From positions 1-16,304 of the forward strand of contig JAZDLQ010000091.1 in assembly GCA_043801855.1 (NCBI GenBank): a stretch of DNA of 16,304 nucleotides. Reading direction: 5' to 3'. The notes beneath the pieces are model-generated. The model did no database searches. It saw nothing but the letters and a program-made list of their open reading frames with translations, and was not told the origin of the DNA. Of the stretch, positions 1 to 6,974 are shown one piece after another. This DNA comes from CAYTWW01 sp043801855. Its GTDB lineage: Archaea > Nanobdellota > Nanobdellia > Woesearchaeales > GW2011-AR15. A program made the translations under genes and the position numbers. Numbering within the stretch: position 1 is the first letter of the stretch; every line of letters starts with the position of its first letter.

Positions 1-1
1 T

Positions 2-115
2 CTTTTGAGAGTCAATGGCATAAATCTTATTGCAAGCGCATTACGGAGATTGTCATCTGATTTCCAAAGATTATTGGGACTATTTGATGTGAGAATTAAT
101 GAAAATAAAGAGTAA
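2..115 (+). CDS. 3' end of an unidentified protein gene (truncated by window edge)
   Basis: One frame is open from the left edge to a TAA at 113-115 and gives 37 residues, beginning LLRVNGINLI and ending VRINENKE. The mix of charged and hydrophobic residues (ALRRLSSDFQRLLGLF) looks like the end of a helical protein rather than random translation. Together with the intergenic-looking sequence that follows, this suggests the tail of a plus-strand gene. I do not recognise the family. With so little sequence, a chance open frame cannot be excluded. Confidence 0.45.
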   Translation, partial: LLRVNGINLIASALRRLSSDFQRLLGLFDVRINENKE

Positions 116-145
116 AATGGGATTAGAATGAATTAGCCGTGCAGG

Positions 146-156
146 TTATATATAAA
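146..156 (+). promoter_or_regulatory. Candidate TATA box upstream of the GHL15-like gene
   Basis: TTATATATAAA, set in the near-palindrome GGTTATATATAAACC, is the best TATA-like match between the partial gene and the ATG at 247. It predicts a transcript start near 177 and a leader of about 70 nt. No Shine-Dalgarno motif precedes the ATG, so a second, closer box is also listed. Confidence 0.35.
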
Positions 157-215
157 CCTTGTTATTGTTATCACTAAACAATTAATACATAAACTAGTTT
201 CAACAACAAGAAAAC

Positions 216-225
216 TTTTTATTAA
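216..225 (+). promoter_or_regulatory. Alternative TATA-like box for leaderless start at 247
   Basis: TTTTTATTAA is centred about 26 nt before the ATG at 247, the usual distance from an archaeal TATA box to the transcript start. Use of this box would make the mRNA leaderless, which fits the lack of any Shine-Dalgarno motif there. The match to TTTATATA is weaker than that of the box at 146-156. Confidence 0.3.
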
Positions 226-246
226 CCAAGATTTACCAATAATCAA

Positions 247-1383
247 ATGCGTAAAAATAAAAAAATAAAGCAAAAAACAATTAGCAGTATATCCCTAATT
301 CCATTTATGATATTATTTGCACTTATTGTATTATCTATACTGCTTATTTTTTTCAAGGAAAACAATAAAGAAGATAAAACTATATATGAGGGCAGGCCAA
401 AGGTGGCAGCTGTTCTTATTGAAAACGGAATCCAAAATGAAGCTAATGCAATATATGTTGCAAATAACGCGGATTTTATACTAATAAATGATTACGACAA
501 AATATATATTCCGTTAATAAGATCAATTAACCCTACAATAAAAGTATTTATCTATAAATATTCAGGAGTCACCAAGGATGCTCCAATGCACAGCTGCGCT
601 GATTATTCATATGTTATTTCAAATCACCCTGAATGGCTTTTGCACGACTCAAATGGAAGAGCAGTAACAGCAATTTTTAGCGAGTGGTCAGAAGAACATT
701 CTTATGTTGGAAACTATTTTAACGATGAATATGTTACATATTCAGCACAAGCCTGTGCAAAAAGCGTTGAAAACATAGATATTGACGGCGTTTTCATTGA
801 TTGGTTGCCTGCTGAGCTTGATTGGTATTTTCCAAACGGCTTAAAGGAAATAGATAAAAATCAATTAAGAAAAGGCGTTAAGAAATACTTAAAAGAAGCC
901 AAAAGCTCCATTAACTCCAAAGGCTTAACTCTTATTGCAAATTTTGCAGGTATTCTGCAGATGAATGCTTTTGAGGAATATCTTCCTTATGTTGATGGTT
1001 ATGTTGAGGAATTTTTTGTGAATGAGTATACAGATAACAAATACCTTAGTAATGATTTGGTTAAAAGGCAATTGGCATTAATAAACCCCAAAATGACAAT
1101 TTTACTCCAATCAAGAACTCCAGATGAGAATACTTTTAATTATATATACTCGATATATCTCATGAAATATTATAATGACACTTATTTTGGCTCAATAGAT
1201 GCGCTGTACAATTTTGAAAGCTTTGTAAATTTTGTTAACAATAAGAAAAATTTTGACAGACTGGGAAAACCTCTATTCTATTATAGTGAAGAATATCCTA
1301 TCTTAAAAAGAGAGTTTGAGAATGGAATTGTTTGGGTTAACATGGAAAGTAAAACCAGCGGAGTATCATGGAAGAGCAAATAG
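247..1383 (+). CDS. Membrane-anchored GHL15-like putative glycoside hydrolase (TIM-barrel)
   Basis: This 378-residue protein has a basic N-terminus, one membrane segment at about residues 15-37, and an extracytoplasmic remainder. The body resembles the hypothetical glycosyl hydrolase 15 family (GHL15, a TIM barrel related to GH114). Seen in order: a strand reading NPTIKVFIYKYSG at about 95-107, HPEWLLHDSNGR at 127-138, the strand DIDGVFIDW at 178-186 whose D180 and D185 are candidate active-site acids, and ANFAG at 231-235. Near the C-terminus, REFENGIVWVN (355-365) is the closing strand typical of these proteins. Members probably cut alpha-linked galactosaminidic or related polysaccharides, but activity is mostly unproven. 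It heads the plus-strand glycan cluster, and its stop is followed after 1 nt by the next start. It may trim or recycle the surface glycan made by this locus. Fold confident; enzymatic activity inferred. Confidence 0.7.
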   Translation: MRKNKKIKQKTISSISLIPFMILFALIVLSILLIFFKENNKEDKTIYEGRPKVAAVLIENGIQNEANAIYVANNADFILINDYDKIYIPLIRSINPTIKVFIYKYSGVTKDAPMHSCADYSYVISNHPEWLLHDSNGRAVTAIFSEWSEEHSYVGNYFNDEYVTYSAQACAKSVENIDIDGVFIDWLPAELDWYFPNGLKEIDKNQLRKGVKKYLKEAKSSINSKGLTLIANFAGILQMNAFEEYLPYVDGYVEEFFVNEYTDNKYLSNDLVKRQLALINPKMTILLQSRTPDENTFNYIYSIYLMKYYNDTYFGSIDALYNFESFVNFVNNKKNFDRLGKPLFYYSEEYPILKREFENGIVWVNMESKTSGVSWKSK

Positions 1384-1384
1384 G

Positions 1385-2422
1385 ATGGTTAACATAACTG
1401 AGAAAGTAATAACAGATATTTCCGGATTTGATTCATTAAAAGAAGAATGGGATGCTTTAGTAAATAATTGCATCGAATCTAATATTTTTATGACATTTGA
1501 GTGGGCAAAACACTGGATTAGGCACACGCATATGAAAAAGCCCTTAATTATTTGCATATACGAAAAAGGTAGTATTTGTGCAATTGCGCCTTTTTACCTC
1601 GACAATAAAAAAATAATCAGGGTATTGGGGCACCCTTATTCTGATTATGAGGGATTAATTGGGTCGCAATCAAACTTATTTGAAATTTACGACAGAATAT
1701 TTAAGTTGCTCTCTCAAGAGTCATGGAATTCACTGGAAATAGACCAGTTTCCATCAGGCAACGCATTTCATTCGCTCAAGTACTATCTAATGGCTTCTAA
1801 AAAAAGGCATATTTTAAAGGATGCACTTCCCTACCAACGTATAGATTTTAAAAAAAGAGGAATAAAATACTCTACCCTGCTATCTTCCAAAAGGGATATC
1901 CGGCGAAAGATGAGGGTTTTCGAGATTTCGAACAAGCTTTCTTATAGAATTGCCATTGATAAAGAAGAGATTCTTAATGCAATATCTATGATTGTATTGC
2001 TTCATACTAATAAATTAAATTCATTTGGAAAAAAAAGCCAGTTTGAAAACAGCGAATTTCGCTCAAGCTATTCAAAGCTCATTTTATCTCTCTTTAAAAA
2101 CAATGATCTGGATATGTTTGAGCTTTTGCTTGACAAAAAACCCATCAGCTGTATTGTCGGGCTAAAGCATAAAAACAAGTATCATTCATTTTCAATCCAC
2201 ATGAACATTGATTATATTAGAATTTCGCCAGGGATCCTGGCAGTCCTAAGTGATATTGAAAGAATTGAAAAAGAGAGCTATGAAGTCTACAATTTCGGAC
2301 GCGGCAGAGACGAATATAAAGCTAGGTTCTCAAATTCAGCTGATATTACTAATAGAGTAAGCGTATTCAACAATAAAATCTCTTATTTTACCGGCAAAAC
2401 AGCATCTGTTTTTAGTAAATAG
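1385..2422 (+). CDS. FemAB/CelD-type GNAT-fold acyltransferase (first copy)
   Basis: This 345-residue protein of the Acetyltransf_6 (CelD/BcsL, FemAB-like) family starts at the ATG 1 nt after the preceding stop. The frame stays open upstream to 1316, but only this start aligns with the second copy in the window: SNIFMTFEW (about 32-40) matches SNIFLTYDW there. A basic segment, SSKRDIRRKMR, lies at about 167-177. The C-terminal GNAT half ends in the family signature VYNFGRGRDEYKARFS at about 301-316, after the acyl-donor-loop-like SPGILAVL at 281-288. No membrane segment, so cytoplasmic. Family members transfer acyl or aminoacyl groups and are common in exopolysaccharide loci. Here it probably N-acylates or aminoacylates an amino sugar, but the donor and acceptor are unknown. 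No good Shine-Dalgarno is seen, so it is probably translationally coupled to the gene before it. Confidence 0.8.
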   Translation: MVNITEKVITDISGFDSLKEEWDALVNNCIESNIFMTFEWAKHWIRHTHMKKPLIICIYEKGSICAIAPFYLDNKKIIRVLGHPYSDYEGLIGSQSNLFEIYDRIFKLLSQESWNSLEIDQFPSGNAFHSLKYYLMASKKRHILKDALPYQRIDFKKRGIKYSTLLSSKRDIRRKMRVFEISNKLSYRIAIDKEEILNAISMIVLLHTNKLNSFGKKSQFENSEFRSSYSKLILSLFKNNDLDMFELLLDKKPISCIVGLKHKNKYHSFSIHMNIDYIRISPGILAVLSDIERIEKESYEVYNFGRGRDEYKARFSNSADITNRVSVFNNKISYFTGKTASVFSK

Positions 2423-2432
2423 AGTATAGCTG

Positions 2433-2483
2433 CTCTAATTTGCATGTGTGTGCATATATAATTTAGAGTGTTTTGTGTTTTTT
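2433..2483 (+). terminator. Possible stem-loop and T-rich terminator
   Basis: CTCTAA (2433-2438) can pair with TTAGAG (2463-2468) across a loop that contains a further TGCA/TGCA pairing. A T-rich stretch to about 2483 follows. It sits just after the FemAB-like stop and before a fresh promoter, so it may end the first transcript. The six-base stem is short and AT-rich. Confidence 0.35.
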
Positions 2484-2513
2484 CTGAATATTTACTACTT
2501 TATAATGATAAAA

Positions 2514-2521
2514 TTTATAAA
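2514..2521 (+). promoter_or_regulatory. TATA box for the GT2-flippase transcript
   Basis: TTTATAAA follows a run of A residues that could serve as the BRE. It predicts a transcript start near 2544 and a leader of about 22 nt that carries the GGTGA ribosome binding site. The spacing is consistent with an internal promoter for the genes from 2566 to 6970. Confidence 0.5.
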
Positions 2522-2555
2522 GAAGCGTGAAATACTTAGTTTAACAGTTAAAAGT

Positions 2556-2560
2556 GGTGA
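2556..2560 (+). promoter_or_regulatory. Shine-Dalgarno GGTGA that sets a TTG start
   Basis: GGTGA matches the anti-Shine-Dalgarno of archaeal 16S rRNA and lies 5 nt before the TTG at 2566. The GTG codons at 2554 and 2557 overlap this motif, so they are unlikely to be starts. The same motif with the same 5-nt spacing precedes the ATG of the minus-strand GT4 at 9172. Confidence 0.6.
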
Positions 2561-2565
2561 ATCTA

Positions 2566-3354
2566 TTGAAAAACAAGCAAAAAAAAATCACATTAATCAT
2601 TCCTTGCTATAATGAGGAAAAAGGCATAGGCAAAGTCATTGGCTCTATTCCTAAAAAGAAACTAAGATCAATGGGTTATAAGATAGATATTATTGTTATT
2701 GATAACAATTCAAAAGATAAAACATCAATAATTGCTGCGGAGCACGGAGCAAAGGTACTTTTTGAGCCAAACCAGGGGAAAGGAAAGGCTGTTCTAACAG
2801 GTTTTAAAAATGTTCCCCGTGATACAGATATTGTTGTTATGATTGACGGAGATAACTCCTATCAGGCAACTGAACTGCTAAGAATAATTGAACCTATAGA
2901 CAATGGTTTTTGCGATGTTGTAATTGGTTCGAGGCTGAGCGGAAAACTAATGAAACATTCAATGCCGTATTTCAACAGGCTAGGAAATTGGTTTTTTACA
3001 TTTTTAGTCAGGGTATTTTACAGTGGTAATGTTACAGACGTATGTACAGGATATTTTGCATGGAAAAGAGAAGTTGTTGAAGAACTTGCAAAATACATTT
3101 GCTCAAATGGATTTACTCTTGAGATGGAAATGATTACAAAAATGGCAAGAATGAATTACAATATATCCTCAGTCCCTATTACATACGAAGTAAGAGAAGG
3201 CAATTCTTCACTTATGCCGTTAAAAGAAGGATATAAAATACTGATGACCTGGACTGAGCATTTATTTTGGAAACCGCAATGCTTTGATGCACCGCAGATG
3301 CAAGTAAATGAAATATTAATAGAAAACCTTAATAAAACAAAGAAAGTAGCCTAG
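2566..3354 (+). CDS. GT2 family glycosyltransferase, DPM1-like (polyprenyl-phosphate sugar synthase type)
   Basis: This 262-residue protein has a GT-A fold. It begins ITLIIPCYNEE (about 8-18), the usual first strand and nucleotide-binding loop of GT2 enzymes. IVIDNNSKDKT follows at about 43-53, and the metal-binding DxD-type motif reads MIDGD at about 92-96. DVCTGYFAW (158-166) and FTLEMEM (183-189) match the acceptor/catalytic part of dolichol-phosphate-mannose synthase relatives. It lacks C-terminal membrane segments, so it is the short soluble form. Its likely job is to transfer a sugar from a nucleotide sugar to a polyprenyl phosphate, supplying a lipid-linked donor to the GT-C protein downstream; the sugar is unknown. 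The TTG start is chosen over GTG at 2554 because a GGTGA site lies 5 nt upstream of it. Confidence 0.87.
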   Translation: MKNKQKKITLIIPCYNEEKGIGKVIGSIPKKKLRSMGYKIDIIVIDNNSKDKTSIIAAEHGAKVLFEPNQGKGKAVLTGFKNVPRDTDIVVMIDGDNSYQATELLRIIEPIDNGFCDVVIGSRLSGKLMKHSMPYFNRLGNWFFTFLVRVFYSGNVTDVCTGYFAWKREVVEELAKYICSNGFTLEMEMITKMARMNYNISSVPITYEVREGNSSLMPLKEGYKILMTWTEHLFWKPQCFDAPQMQVNEILIENLNKTKKVA

Positions 3355-3367
3355 GTATATATTAAAA

Positions 3368-3904
3368 ATGAACCGTAATTATATGATTATTATCGGGCTT
3401 TCTTTCATATTACTATCCTTTTTTACGGCATATAAAGTAAATGAAGCAGATATTTTGTCAAACAATTATGTAGAGCTGTATTTTGATAATGTTTCACAAA
3501 TAAATTATAGTACAAAATGGAATGTTACGCAAACTGGCACATTTGTTGTTGCAAATAATAAAAATATAGCTTTTAGTGACTTTTATTTTGTTGACAAGGA
3601 GACTTTCTATGACACTAGGATTGAATCGCAAAGGATTGCTGAAGGCGTAATAAGCGTCAAACCATTTACAAACGAAAAAATAAACTTTTCATTTCAAACA
3701 GTGCCAAACAATAGAACCTCTAAAGTAATTGTAAGGCTTGCTAACAGCGGCTATAAAATATATTTTTGGTTTTTTCCTTATGATAAGAAATTTGAAAGAA
3801 CATATCTATGTGGTATCGATGTAACGGACATAGATTGGAACAATCAGGAAGCACTTGATTATAAAACTAAAAAAGCGTTAGAGGAATGCCTGAAAAATGA
3901 TTAG
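3368..3904 (+). CDS. Hypothetical membrane-anchored protein, sequon-rich
   Basis: I do not recognise this 178-residue protein. It has one hydrophobic N-terminal segment (about 5-22), probably an uncleaved anchor, followed by about 155 residues outside the membrane. The external part alternates polar and aromatic residues (FVVANNKNIAFSDFYFV, YKIYFWFFPYDKKF), which suggests a small beta-sandwich. It ends in a Lys/Glu-rich helix. It holds several N-x-S/T sequons, at about N41, N46, N52, N106 and N115. It begins 13 nt after the GT2 stop and overlaps the flippase start by 8 nt, so it is tightly co-translated with the glycan-export genes. A role as an accessory factor to the flippase or GT-C protein is a guess from position only. 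Confidence 0.75.
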   Translation: MNRNYMIIIGLSFILLSFFTAYKVNEADILSNNYVELYFDNVSQINYSTKWNVTQTGTFVVANNKNIAFSDFYFVDKETFYDTRIESQRIAEGVISVKPFTNEKINFSFQTVPNNRTSKVIVRLANSGYKIYFWFFPYDKKFERTYLCGIDVTDIDWNNQEALDYKTKKALEECLKND

Positions 3905-5126
3905 CAAATTAAAAAATTCTCTTTTGTCTGGAACAGTTTTTATTATTTTAAATACTTTGGTAACCTCAGGGCTCGGATTTGTTTTCTGGATGTTTGCAAC
4001 AAAGAATTATAGCTCTGGCCAAATAGGCGTAGTTAATGTGCTTACAAGTGCAATGAACCTTATTTTTGTTTTGTCGTCTTTTGGATTCTATAATGCAATA
4101 ATTAGGTTTCTTCCAAAAGCTAAACAAAACTCAGGAAAGTTACTTGGAATCTGCTTATCTGTATCCGCAATTAGCGCACTTTTCCTGTCTATTGCATTTA
4201 ATATATACTCTTTCATTTTTTTTAAAAATAAGCTCTTGTATGGCGGCTTTTTTTATATAGTATTTTCGTTAATTTGTATTATATGGACATTATATAATTT
4301 CTGTGAACCCGTGCTATTATCAAAAAAAAAAATTTATATGTTTTTCATAGCCAACTTAATTTACAGTCTTTCAAAAATTATACTCTTGCTGTTGCTTAAA
4401 AGCTTTGGAGAAACAGGCTTATTCATTTCATTTAGCGCACCTTCACTAATACCTCTGATTATTTCATATATTGCTGCAAAAGAAAATATAATCTTAAATT
4501 TAGACAAAAATGAATTTAAGCACGTGATTGGTTTTGCAAAAAAGACTTATATTTCAGATATTTTTTATAATTTACCTGGGTTTCTTCTTCCTATTATTAT
4601 TGCAAGCATATTATCACCTTCTGACTCTGCATATTTTTATTTTGCGTACATGATATCTGCAATTATTTTTGTCGTGCCAAAAGCAATAGCCAAGTCGCTA
4701 TTCAATGAAGGATCACATGATGATAATGCAATAGCAAAGCACTTAAAGACATCACTTTTTGTTTCGTTGGCTGTATCATTGTTAATGATATTATCTGTGC
4801 ACCTTTTCGGAACATTTGTATTTATGCTTCTTGGAAAAGAATATATGGCTAACTCTGCCATTCTTCTAAAAATTCTGGTTTTTGCCACAATACCAATAAG
4901 TATTAATGAATTATTTATTACACTAAACCAAATAGAGTATAATCTGGATAAAGTAATAATACTGAATATTTCCACTGCAAGCATAATAATTGTTCTGTCA
5001 ATTGTGCTGGCAAATTTTCTAAATACAACAGGAATTTGCATTTCAATCGTAATTGGGCATACGATTCCCTCATTATTCCTGATAAAAAACACATTAAAAT
5101 ATACCTCAAAAAAAAAGCAGAAATGA
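3897..5126 (+). CDS. Wzx-type polysaccharide/lipid-linked oligosaccharide flippase
   Basis: This 409-residue integral membrane protein has about 12 predicted hydrophobic segments. The N-terminus SLLSGTVFIILNTLVTSGLGFVFW and the following ATKNYSSGQIGVVN are typical of the COG2244 (RfbX/Wzx, MATE-like MVF) family. The length fits the family. It would move the polyprenyl-linked glycan from the inner to the outer face of the membrane. The start overlaps the preceding gene by 8 nt, and the stop shares ATGA with the next start, so it belongs to a tightly packed operon. The coding sequence contains an 11-A run at 4322-4332. Close to the stop, it also contains a slippery-looking A AAA AAG at 5111-5117. 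The substrate cannot be read from sequence. Confidence 0.85.
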   Translation: MISKLKNSLLSGTVFIILNTLVTSGLGFVFWMFATKNYSSGQIGVVNVLTSAMNLIFVLSSFGFYNAIIRFLPKAKQNSGKLLGICLSVSAISALFLSIAFNIYSFIFFKNKLLYGGFFYIVFSLICIIWTLYNFCEPVLLSKKKIYMFFIANLIYSLSKIILLLLLKSFGETGLFISFSAPSLIPLIISYIAAKENIILNLDKNEFKHVIGFAKKTYISDIFYNLPGFLLPIIIASILSPSDSAYFYFAYMISAIIFVVPKAIAKSLFNEGSHDDNAIAKHLKTSLFVSLAVSLLMILSVHLFGTFVFMLLGKEYMANSAILLKILVFATIPISINELFITLNQIEYNLDKVIILNISTASIIIVLSIVLANFLNTTGICISIVIGHTIPSLFLIKNTLKYTSKKKQK

Positions 5127-6970
5127 AAAAAAAATATGAGTTAGCTGGATTTGTATTGACAATGGTCATGATAGGCGTGCTTTTTCTGCTTGAGGAATAT
5201 CTCACAAAATACAGGCAGGCAAGCACTTCTTTTTTCTGGGTAATTTATTTAACTTTTATTTTCTGTGCAATAATACAACTGCTGTTTATGAATAAGGAAT
5301 ACAAAACAATAGCCTTAATATTAATGGAATCCTTCTTTGTGATTCTGCAGCTGCTTAATCATCCTTTGCTTATAAACCTTGAAAGAGATGCATTTTTTGA
5401 AGCACAGTCTGCGAAGCTAATAATTGAATCCGGGGGCTGGAACCCAAAACTAGGCACAGGATTTGCAGAGAATTACTATGGATATAATCCATTAATACAT
5501 TTCTTAATTGCAGGTATGTCATTGGCATTAGGCATAAACACTTATGTAGCGACAAAATATGCTATTCCTCTTGTTTTACGCACTTTTTTTTTGCTTTCTG
5601 TTTTCATGCTGATAAAATCAATTACTAAAAAAGAAGATACCAATCTTGCTTACTTTGCGCTTTTTTTCTATATTATTAGCCCTCGATTAATGTTTATGAA
5701 TGTCTCTCGCAGGCTTATATCTGCAATATTCGGTATTTTGGCTTTGACAGTTCTTTGCCTTGGATCCGATAAGAACAAAAGAAAATGGATTTATAATGTT
5801 CTCTTTACTCTTTTTTCGGCGCTTTCCGTTATTGGTGACCATTCTATTTCAATGTTAATGATCTTACTCTATGCAAGCTTTATTATTATAAATTTCACAT
5901 TAAATTATTATTTAAAGAAAACAAATCAAATGCAGTATAAAAATGATATTTTTCCGTTACGACCTGTTCATTTTTTTATTTACATTGTAATATTTATAAT
6001 CTGGAATGTTGTTTTTGCACCAATAATGCTTAACTCAATTATTAATTACATGAAGAGTGATATACTTTTATCTATACAAAATATTATTAATATAGGCATG
6101 CCGCACCAGTCCATTTCAGAATCATCTTCTGTTCATATCAACTTACCATACGAAACAGCCTTAGCAATAATTTCACAAGGAATATTTTTAATGTGCGCTT
6201 TTTTCGGATTAATAGGTGTTATATTCATCAGAAAGAAATATCCTGAAAATAATTTCTTGATTGTTTTTTCCATTATTGGGTTTGTCGGCTATGTGGGTGC
6301 AGGAATTCTCTTAAAAACTAAAGCATCTGTTGCATCGCACATAATTTTTTGGTTGTTTAGTATACCTTTGTCAGTATTGGCAGCAAAATTAGTACTCGGC
6401 TCTGAAATATATTTCAAGGAAAAAAAGCTTTTATCATATATTAAACCCTTATTATTAATACTTATATTTTCCGGAGGCTTAATTTTTTCAGTTACACCAA
6501 CATTATATAACAGGAGCGATACTAAAAACCAGATTTTAGAATATGACTCTTCAAGGAGTAAGGGATTAATATTATCAGCACAATGGCTAAAAGATCAAAA
6601 TCACTTTCAGAATCCTTATTTAATATCTGACCAGCAGTCCTATGATGTTTTTAGCGGAATGTATCAGTACGAGGTTGCGCCTGAATTAGCTGTCGTCCAA
6701 ATGTATCTGGGAAATAAATCACAGGTATATAGTACAATTTACGGAGATAATATTGTCTTTGGAGCATATGAACACACAAGGCAGTATCATTACTTTGATT
6801 TTTTTGTATTTGATAAAAAAGTATACCAATTGCCAAGCTTCCTGCTGGGAGATCCTGTCGAGGATAATAGGACAACAATATTTGAAGATATTAACCTAAT
6901 GAACAGGTATTATGAGAATGGAGATGTCATAATGTATTTTAACTCATATCAAAATCTAATGGTTCATTGA
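5123..6970 (+). CDS. GT-C-like multi-spanning membrane glycosyltransferase (putative)
   Basis: This 615-residue protein has about 12 hydrophobic segments up to residue 457, followed by a soluble, probably external C-terminal domain (about 460-615) rich in Tyr, Asp and Asn. The first large external loop contains LERDAFFEAQSAKLI (86-100), with acidic residues placed like the catalytic Asp/Glu of GT-C enzymes (GT39/ArnT, oligosaccharyltransferase types). GDHSISML at 238-245 lies in another loop. GT-C enzymes use polyprenyl-phosphate sugars, and the DPM1-like gene upstream could make that donor. The protein could therefore add a sugar to the glycan or transfer glycan to a protein. I see no WWDYG-type motif of AglB/STT3. 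The frame is open upstream to 5036, but the ATG in the ATGA overlap with the flippase stop is the natural start. An O-antigen polymerase-like role is the main alternative. Confidence 0.68.
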   Translation: MKKKYELAGFVLTMVMIGVLFLLEEYLTKYRQASTSFFWVIYLTFIFCAIIQLLFMNKEYKTIALILMESFFVILQLLNHPLLINLERDAFFEAQSAKLIIESGGWNPKLGTGFAENYYGYNPLIHFLIAGMSLALGINTYVATKYAIPLVLRTFFLLSVFMLIKSITKKEDTNLAYFALFFYIISPRLMFMNVSRRLISAIFGILALTVLCLGSDKNKRKWIYNVLFTLFSALSVIGDHSISMLMILLYASFIIINFTLNYYLKKTNQMQYKNDIFPLRPVHFFIYIVIFIIWNVVFAPIMLNSIINYMKSDILLSIQNIINIGMPHQSISESSSVHINLPYETALAIISQGIFLMCAFFGLIGVIFIRKKYPENNFLIVFSIIGFVGYVGAGILLKTKASVASHIIFWLFSIPLSVLAAKLVLGSEIYFKEKKLLSYIKPLLLILIFSGGLIFSVTPTLYNRSDTKNQILEYDSSRSKGLILSAQWLKDQNHFQNPYLISDQQSYDVFSGMYQYEVAPELAVVQMYLGNKSQVYSTIYGDNIVFGAYEHTRQYHYFDFFVFDKKVYQLPSFLLGDPVEDNRTTIFEDINLMNRYYENGDVIMYFNSYQNLMVH

Positions 6971-6974
6971 AATT

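Noticed and set aside
1316..1384. Longer N-terminus of the first FemAB-like protein (start at 1316 or 1322)
   Set aside because: It lies inside the end of the GHL15-like gene, and the extra residues do not align with the second copy, whereas the ATG at 1385 does.
3355..3366. TATA-like GTATATATTAAAA before the small anchored protein
   Set aside because: It lies directly against the ATG at 3368, too close to serve as a TATA box for it; likely just AT-rich spacer.
5036..5122. Longer N-terminus of the GT-C-like protein
   Set aside because: It overlaps the flippase by 91 bp, while ATG 5123 forms the usual ATGA overlap and leads straight into the first membrane segment.
4637..5226. Open frames on the minus strand opposite the flippase and GT-C genes
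   Set aside because: They mirror confidently coding frames, have no start signals and no recognisable motifs.
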